Shown here in pieces: positions 59,217 to 64,000 of a stretch of 64,000 bases of DNA. The translations under genes were made by a program, and so were the position numbers. Location: the NCBI GenBank assembly GCA_030410095.1, contig JAUFRC010000001.1, positions 3,118,501-3,182,500 on the forward strand, read 5' to 3'. The DNA comes from Paracoccus cavernae (lineage in GTDB: Bacteria; Pseudomonadota; Alphaproteobacteria; Rhodobacterales; Rhodobacteraceae). Within the stretch, counting starts at the first letter, position 1. The number at the start of each line of letters is the position of its first letter. The notes below the pieces were generated by a model. That model searched no databases. It was not told the DNA's origin and saw only the letters and a program-made list of their open reading frames with translations.

Positions 59217-59939
59217 TTAACGGCGCACCGTCGGCACGCGGCTTTGCTGGTAGTCGATCGGGGCATGGGGCGGGCGGCCGCGGTTCTCGCGCCAAAAGGC
59301 CGTGCCGCCGAGGCGCAGGAACAGCGGGAAGGCCAGCACCAGACCGGCGACAAAGCCGCCGTTATGCGCCCAATAGGCGACGCCGTCCCCGCCCGTGGCG
59401 AGCACACCCATCACCAGCTGAAGCCCGAGCCAGACCGTCAGCATGACCCATGCCGGAATGGTGAAGATGCGGATGAAGACGATGATCAGCGCGAGAACAT
59501 CGACGCGCGCTTTGGGGAACAGCAGCAGATAGCCCCCATCACCCCCGCGATCGCCCCCGAGGCCCCGACCATCGGCACATCCGACCACGGATCGACCGCG
59601 ATCTGCGCTGCGGCCGCAACCAGCCCGCAGGCGAGATAGAAGAGCAGGAAGGGCAGGTGCCCCATCTGGTCCTCGAGATTATCCCCGAAAATCCACAAAA
59701 ACAGCATATTGCCCGCGATATGCATGATGCCCGCATGCAGGAACATATGCGTAATGAGGCCCCACAGATACGAGCCCTGCATGATCGCGATCGGGTAAAG
59801 CGCCCATTCGACCCAAAGCCCCACCATCCCGCCCGCCCAAGGCTCGGTCAGCAGGAAGATCACGATATTGGCAAACACCAGCGTTCGGGTGACATAGGGC
59901 GTCGTGAGGGAGGGGTTGTGGTCGCGGATGGGGAACATG
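59217..59939 (-). CDS. Rhomboid-family intramembrane serine protease (frameshifted)
   Basis: Rhomboids cleave membrane segments of other proteins. The catalytic Ser is in PMVGASGAIAGVMG, the His in VAYWAHNGGFVAGLVLAF, and the conserved HMFLHAGIMHIAGNMLFLWI block precedes them. About six helices are present. A G is lost near 59538 (the frame should read GVMGGYLLLFPKARV). The ATG at 59939 (MFPIRDHNPS) is used; repaired length is about 240 residues. It is isolated and divergent from the HbpS-like gene. Confidence 0.88.
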
Positions 59940-60164
59940 GGGGCCTCTCTCGGAATGCGGTCAACCTGCCCGAGGCGGCGGGACGGCGCAAGTCGTCTAT
60001 CAGACATAAGGGGTATGGGCGGAACCCCGCAAGCGGGGCCTCGCGTTTGGGCAGTGGCGCGGGAAAACGTGGGGAGGCAAGTGCTGCATCCGCTTGTTGG
60101 CGGACGCTCCTGTCCTGCGGAGCTGCCCTGTTCCCGCGCCCCATTTTGTCGAGGAGTTTTTATC

Positions 60165-60605
60165 ATGGTTACTTTGAGTGATGCCCGCCGCGTGATTGCC
60201 GCAGCCGAAGCCAAGGCCGCAGAGATCGGCCAACCCTGCAATATCGCGGTGGTCGACGAGGGCGGAAATCTTGTCAGCCACATCCGCATGGACGGCGCTT
60301 GGCTGGGCAGTATCGACATCTCGATCAACAAGGCCTTCACGGCGCGGGCCTTCGACATCACGACCAAGGATCTGGGCGACAACAGCCAGCCCGGCCAGCA
60401 GTTCTACGGCATCCACAACTCGAACGACGGCCGCATCATGATCTTTGCTGGCGGTATTCCCTTGCGCCAGAAGGGCCGCGTGGTGGGGGCGGTCGGGGTC
60501 AGCGGCGGCTCGGGCGAGCAGGATCAAAGCGTGGCCGAGGCCGGTGCCGCGGCCTTTGATCCCCGCAGCGCGCAAAGAAAACGTCACCCGAAAGGCCTCG
60601 GGTGA
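60165..60605 (+). CDS. GlcG/HbpS-family (heme-degrading domain-like) protein
   Basis: The protein starts MVTLSDARRVIAAAEAKAAE with NIAVVDEGGNLVSHIRMDGA and GSIDISINKAFTARAFD, then IFAGGIPLRQKGRVVGAVGV; the ending AEAGAAA is that of GlcG/HbpS relatives, small alpha/beta proteins that bind heme, cobalamin or ligands. As written the frame runs to 60605, into a terminator hairpin. One C lost near 60553 would give the expected end AGAAAL and stop at 60557-60559, so the true end is probably there. Function is open. Confidence 0.8.
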   Translation: MVTLSDARRVIAAAEAKAAEIGQPCNIAVVDEGGNLVSHIRMDGAWLGSIDISINKAFTARAFDITTKDLGDNSQPGQQFYGIHNSNDGRIMIFAGGIPLRQKGRVVGAVGVSGGSGEQDQSVAEAGAAAFDPRSAQRKRHPKGLG

Positions 60606-60608
60606 CGT
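60581..60608. terminator. Perfect hairpin between HbpS-like gene and accA
   Basis: An 11-bp perfect stem ACGTCACCCGA / TCGGGTGACGT with a 6-base loop. On the minus strand it is followed by TTTTCTTTG, so it best terminates accA; it may also stop the plus-strand gene. Confidence 0.85.
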
Positions 60609-60652
60609 CGAAAAGGCAAGGTTCGGGCCGGTAAGGCCGCGAGCGCTCCGGC

Positions 60653-61611
60653 CTAGCCCGCGAGGGCCTTGGAGCCCATGTTGAGGAATTTCTGACGGCG
60701 ATCCTTGATCAGCTCGGCAGGTTTCATCTCGGCCATTTCCGCCAGCATCGCGGTGATTTCGCGGCCGACGGCAGCAATCGCATCTGCGGGGCGCGCTGTG
60801 CGCCACCCACCGGCTCGGAAATGATGCGGTCGATCACGCCCAGCTTTTTGAGGTCCTGTGCAGTCAGACGAAGGGCCTCGGCGGCCTCTTTCATCTTGTT
60901 GGAATCCTTCCACAGGATCGAGGCGCAGCCCTCGGGCGAGATCACCGAATAGATCGAATGCTCCAGCATCGCGACGCGGTTTGCCGCGGCAAAGGCCACA
61001 GCCCCGCCCGAGCCGCCTTCACCGATGACGACGGTCACCAAAGGTACGCCGATCTGGAGGCATTTTTCCGTCGAACGCGCAATCGCCTCGGACTGGCCGC
61101 GCTCTTCCGCGCCCTTGCCCGGATAGGCGCCGGCGGTATCGACCAGCGTGATGACGGGCAGGCGGAACCGGTCGGCCAGATCCATGAGGCGCACGGCTTT
61201 GCGGTAGCCTTCGGGGCGGGCCATGCCGAAATTGCGGAAGATCCGCGACTTGGTGTCATTGCCCTTTTCGTGGCCGATCACGACGCAGGGCGCATCGTTG
61301 AAACGCGCCAGACCGCCCAGAACCGCGTGATCCTCGCCAAAGGCGCGGTCGCCTGCGAGGGGCGTATATTCGTTGAAGAGCTGCGCGATGTAATCCGAGC
61401 AATGGGGGCGGTCCGGGTGACGCGCCACCAGCGTTTTGCGCCAGGGATCGAGATTCTTGTAAAGGTCCCGCAACATATCGCCGGCCTTCTTGTCCAAGGC
61501 GGCTGCTTCTTTTTCCAGATCAACGCCTTCGCCTTTGCGGGCCAGGCTGCGAAGCTCCTCGGCCTTGCCTTCGATATCGGCGAGGGGTTTTTCGAAATCC
61601 AGATAGGTCAT
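60653..61611 (-). CDS. accA: Acetyl-CoA carboxylase carboxyltransferase subunit alpha (frameshifted)
   Basis: AccA with AccD transfers the carboxyl group from biotin to acetyl-CoA, the first step of fatty acid synthesis. Typical blocks: [60 protein letters not shown] and [21 protein letters not shown] is lost near 60797 (GCCCCGC for GCCCCCGC), after which the C terminus reads [13 protein letters not shown] and ends GSKALAG. The ATG at 61611 (MTYLDFEKP) is used; repaired length is about 319 residues. The gene is essential, so the break is an error. Confidence 0.93.
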
Positions 61612-61682
61612 ATGCGCTCCGCGCTCTCGGTCAGTCAGGGGTCTATATGAGGCTCGGGGCCGCTGATTGCAACTTTCCTGTG

Positions 61683-62117
61683 CTACCAGCGGCTCAGGGC
61701 GGCCTCGTCGGTGTCCTTGGCATCGACCCATTCGCCGGGGCCGTCGGCGGTGATTTCGCGCTTCCAGAACGGGGCGCGCGATTTCAGCCAGTCCATCAGA
61801 TACATGGCGCCGTCGAAAGCATCGGCGCGGTGGCGCGCGGCGCAGGCCACCATCATGATCGTCTCGCCGACGGCGAGGGTGCCGTAGCGGTGGATGATGC
61901 GCCAGTCGCTCAGCCCGAAACGGGCGGCGGCTTCCTCGCCGAAGCGGGTCAACGCCTTTTCGGTCATGCCGGGGTAGTGTTCGAGTTCGAGCGCGGTCAG
62001 CCGGCCGTCCTCGCTGCGCACGAGGCCCTGAAAAGTCACGACCGCACCGGCATCCGCGCCGAAGCCCGCCAGTTCTGCGGCAAGATCGAAGCTTTCGGTC
62101 TGAACGCGCGCCGACAT
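61683..62117 (-). CDS. moaE: Molybdopterin synthase catalytic subunit
   Basis: MoaE combines with MoaD to convert precursor Z (cPMP) into molybdopterin. Visible are [54 protein letters not shown] and [13 protein letters not shown] with the catalytic Lys residues. The 144-residue frame is intact and starts right after the moaD stop, so the two subunits are co-expressed. Confidence 0.94.
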   Translation of the reverse strand: MSARVQTESFDLAAELAGFGADAGAVVTFQGLVRSEDGRLTALELEHYPGMTEKALTRFGEEAAARFGLSDWRIIHRYGTLAVGETIMMVACAARHRADAFDGAMYLMDWLKSRAPFWKREITADGPGEWVDAKDTDEAALSRW

Positions 62118-62118
62118 C

Positions 62119-62369
62119 TCAGCCGCCCGTCATCGGGGAAAGAAGGCAACCTCGCGCACGCCCGCGATCGGGCTGTCGAGATCGGAAAGCTCCTGATCCA
62201 GCGCCACGCGTACCGCCGAGAGATCGGCCAGAGCGGCGGCATGCCAGTCGTCCATCGCGCGCAACTGCTCGATCAGGTCGCGGATGGTGGCGGCCTGCGT
62301 CTCGATCCGTTCGCGCGGTACGCCGATCCGTTCGCGGATCCAGGCGAAGTAGAGGAGATCAAGCTGCAT
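62119..62369 (-). CDS. moaD: Molybdopterin synthase sulfur carrier subunit (frameshifted)
   Basis: MoaD is a ubiquitin-like carrier whose C-terminal Gly-Gly is thiocarboxylated. It starts MQLDLLYFAWIRERIGVPRE and as written ends EVAFFPR. Restoring one C near 62135 (CCCC for CCCCC) yields FFPPMTGG and a stop at 62119-62121, the required Gly-Gly end; this is one of the clearest proofs that the indels are errors. The ATG at 62369 overlaps the pgsA stop, and moaE follows directly. Confidence 0.9.
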
Positions 62370-62988
62370 CGCGGTCACGCAGATAGGGCATGGCCTTGAT
62401 GAAGTAATCCGCGCCGGTGATCGCCGTCAGAACGGCTGCGATCCAGATCAGCACAAGTCCGGCCTGCGTGGCGAGATCCGACCAATTGTCCGACCAGGGC
62501 AGCGAGGCTTCGCCAACCAGCGGCGGATGGCCGGTTTCGTAATAGTTGAGGCCGGTACCCAGAAAGAGGACCGAGATCGCAACCATCTGGAAGGTCGTCT
62601 TCCATTTGGCGATCTTGGTGACCTTGAGCTTGCTGGCATTGGCGCCCAGAAATTCGCGCAGCCCCGAGACAAAAACCTCGCGGAAGAGAATCACGGTTGC
62701 GGGCAGGATGAGCCAGGGGTTCATGCCGGAATAGCCGGTGATGACCACCAGCGCGATCACCACCATCGCCTTGTCGGCAATCGGGTCCATCGCGGCGCCG
62801 AAGCGGCTTTCCTGCTTCCAGGCGCGTGCGAGATAGCCGTCGAACCAATCGGTCACGGCGGCGATCAGAAACAGCGCGAGCGCTGCGAAATCCGCAAAGG
62901 GCCGGCTGAAGCAGAAAAACATCAGCGGCACGAGCGGCGCTGCGATCAGACGCAGCAGGGTCAGGGTATTGGGCAAGGTCCAGCGCAT
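62359..62988 (-). CDS. pgsA: CDP-diacylglycerol-glycerol-3-phosphate 3-phosphatidyltransferase
   Basis: PgsA makes phosphatidylglycerol phosphate. The CDP-alcohol phosphotransferase motif is complete: TDWFDGYLARAWKQESRFGA followed by AMDPIADK (pattern DxxDGxxAR..GxxxDxxxD). Several membrane helices follow. The 209-residue frame is intact. The gene order pgsA-moaD-moaE, with uvrC upstream, is one I recall from Rhodobacterales. Confidence 0.94.
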   Translation of the reverse strand: MRWTLPNTLTLLRLIAAPLVPLMFFCFSRPFADFAALALFLIAAVTDWFDGYLARAWKQESRFGAAMDPIADKAMVVIALVVITGYSGMNPWLILPATVILFREVFVSGLREFLGANASKLKVTKIAKWKTTFQMVAISVLFLGTGLNYYETGHPPLVGEASLPWSDNWSDLATQAGLVLIWIAAVLTAITGADYFIKAMPYLRDRDAA

Positions 62989-63036
62989 GGCGTAAAGCTA
63001 GTCCGATTGGCGGGCGGGGAAAGGGGCCCGCACCGC

Positions 63037-63733
63037 TCATGGCGCGGCTGTGAAGGGACGGGCGGAATTGGCGCGTCCTGCCGCCGGATGCGCCTGTTGC
63101 TGTGCCGGCTCCTGAGCCGGTTTTGGAAGGCGCAGGGATCATCGCCTTGCCCAGATGGGCCTCGGCGCGCAGGACGACCATCGCGGCGGCACGGGCATCC
63201 TCGCCCGCGTCATGGTGATCGAAGGACAGATCGAGCACCTGTTTGAGATTGCCCAGACCGTGACCGCCATTGCCTTTCAGCTCGGGCCAGGCGCGGCGCG
63301 CGATGGTGACGCTGTCGGTCCAGTCGAGCGCGGGCGCGGCAAGGCCGTGATGGGCGCAGGCCGCCAGAATGGCGCGGCGGTCGAAGCTGCTGTGCTGGAC
63401 CAGCGGATGGCGCGCCAGAAGCGGCAGGATCGCGGGGAAAAGCTGCCCGAAAAGCGGTGCGCCGCGCACGGTCGCGGCTTTGATCCCGTGGATGCGGGTA
63501 TTGAAGCTGCTGAAGGGCATTTCGGGGTCGAGATAGCTCGAAAGCGTCACGATCGAGGCGTCGAAGCGCACGCAGGCCAGTCCGATCTGGCAGATGCTGG
63601 CCGAATCGCTGCACGAGGTCTCGACGTCGAGCGCGATGAAACGGAAGGTCTCCTCGGGCAGGGCGGCGGTCAGGGGCAGGCTCGCGGAGCGGCCTGAGGA
63701 TGGGCCTGCGAACAGGTCGGGGAATTGCGCCAT
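63037..63733 (-). CDS. DnaQ/RNase T-type 3-prime-5-prime exonuclease (3-prime end uncertain)
   Basis: The exonuclease I motif is in FIALDVETSCSDSASICQI (Asp, Glu), motif II near NTRIHGIKAATVRGAP, and motif III in SFDHHDAGEDARAAAMVVLR. The ATG at 63733 (MAQFPDLFAGPSS) follows GGAGA and overlaps the uvrC stop. The frame as written runs on through pgsA to 62375; a loss of one or two bases after about 63130 must hide the true stop. TGA at 63037-63039 is my best estimate. The domain resembles the epsilon-like proofreading proteins found beside uvrC. Confidence 0.8.
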
Positions 63734-63734
63734 C

Positions 63735-64000
63735 TCAGTCTCCGTTGAAATGGTCATGGATCTTCTGCGCCAGCGATCTGCTGATGCCGTCGACGGCCAT
63801 GAGATCGGGCAGACCCGCGCGGCTCACCGCTTTGGCGCTGCCGAAATGCGCCAGTAGCGCGCGTTTGCGCGAGGCGCCGACGCCCGCGATTTCGTCCAGA
63901 GGATTGGCCATTGTCGATTTGGCGCGTTTGGCACGATGGGTACCGATGGCCCAACGATGGGCCTCGTCGCGCATGCGCTGGACGAAGTAGAGCACCGGAT
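63735..64000 (-). CDS. uvrC: Excinuclease ABC subunit C, C-terminal end
   Basis: UvrC makes both incisions in nucleotide excision repair. Only the last 88 residues are inside the window: [20 protein letters not shown] and the tandem helix-hairpin-helix module ([39 protein letters not shown]). The stop overlaps the exonuclease start region. The gene continues past the right edge. Confidence 0.92.
   Translation of the reverse strand, partial: PVLYFVQRMRDEAHRWAIGTHRAKRAKSTMANPLDEIAGVGASRKRALLAHFGSAKAVSRAGLPDLMAVDGISRSLAQKIHDHFNGD

Overview
The window is high-GC, gene-dense chromosomal DNA of an alphaproteobacterium, most likely a member of the Rhodobacteraceae (Paracoccus/Rhodobacter-like). The case rests on CcrM and GcrA (the GANTC methylation circuit), the flagellar order fliI / flgB-flgC-fliE-fliQ-flgF-flgG-flgA-flgH-fliL, a DUF4170 gene beside waaA-lpxK, a rhamnose operon and an MnmD-type methyltransferase. 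No prophage, insertion sequence, rRNA operon or CRISPR array is visible. The only RNA gene found is tRNA-Leu(UAA).

The dominant oddity is technical. About 50 genes or gene parts are interrupted by single-base frameshifts. In almost every case the frame is restored by adding one base to a short homopolymer, usually G or C. Essential genes (metG, accA, argF, waaA, moaD) are hit as often as others, so I read these as under-called homopolymers in the assembly, not as pseudogenes. Coordinates below span the reconstructed genes.

Layout. 0-9.3 kb: a porin end, a GCTGGC repeat array, a small four-cysteine protein, trhO, the NAD salvage/synthesis genes pncA-pncB and nadE, a secreted all-MORN-repeat protein, and a coupled nitrilase/GNAT/SnoaL trio. 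9.4-20.7 kb: surface polysaccharide genes (KpsT/KpsE/KpsM-type exporter, a large propeller-plus-RTX protein, rfbCBDA for dTDP-L-rhamnose, a family 2 glycosyltransferase). 20.7-27.6 kb: flagellar basal-body genes, fliI and a Crp/Fnr-type regulator. 27.6-30.1 kb: an L,D-transpeptidase and extensin-like pair. 30.2-34.8 kb: a GntR regulator, an Fsr-like MFS transporter, ureidoglycolate lyase, rnhB and ccrM. 35-39 kb: a GSCFA/SGNH pair, alkane monooxygenase and mutY. 39-45 kb: dciA, a DsbA-like protein, a CoA-transferase, lpxK-waaA-DUF4170, tRNA-Leu and arginase. 45-55 kb: a TonB receptor, metG, gcrA, an ABC-2 permease, argD and argF. 55-64 kb: a methyltransferase, CbiX, DUF4202, NnrU, an FAD oxidase divergent from mnmD, rhomboid, accA, moaE-moaD-pgsA, an exonuclease and the end of uvrC.

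The most interesting threads are the GANTC cluster over the ccrM start, a glycosyltransferase at the end of the flagellar operon facing a complete dTDP-rhamnose operon, the propeller-RTX protein between polysaccharide export and sugar synthesis, and the GSCFA/SGNH pair of unknown function. I see no clear wholly new multi-gene system such as a defence island.
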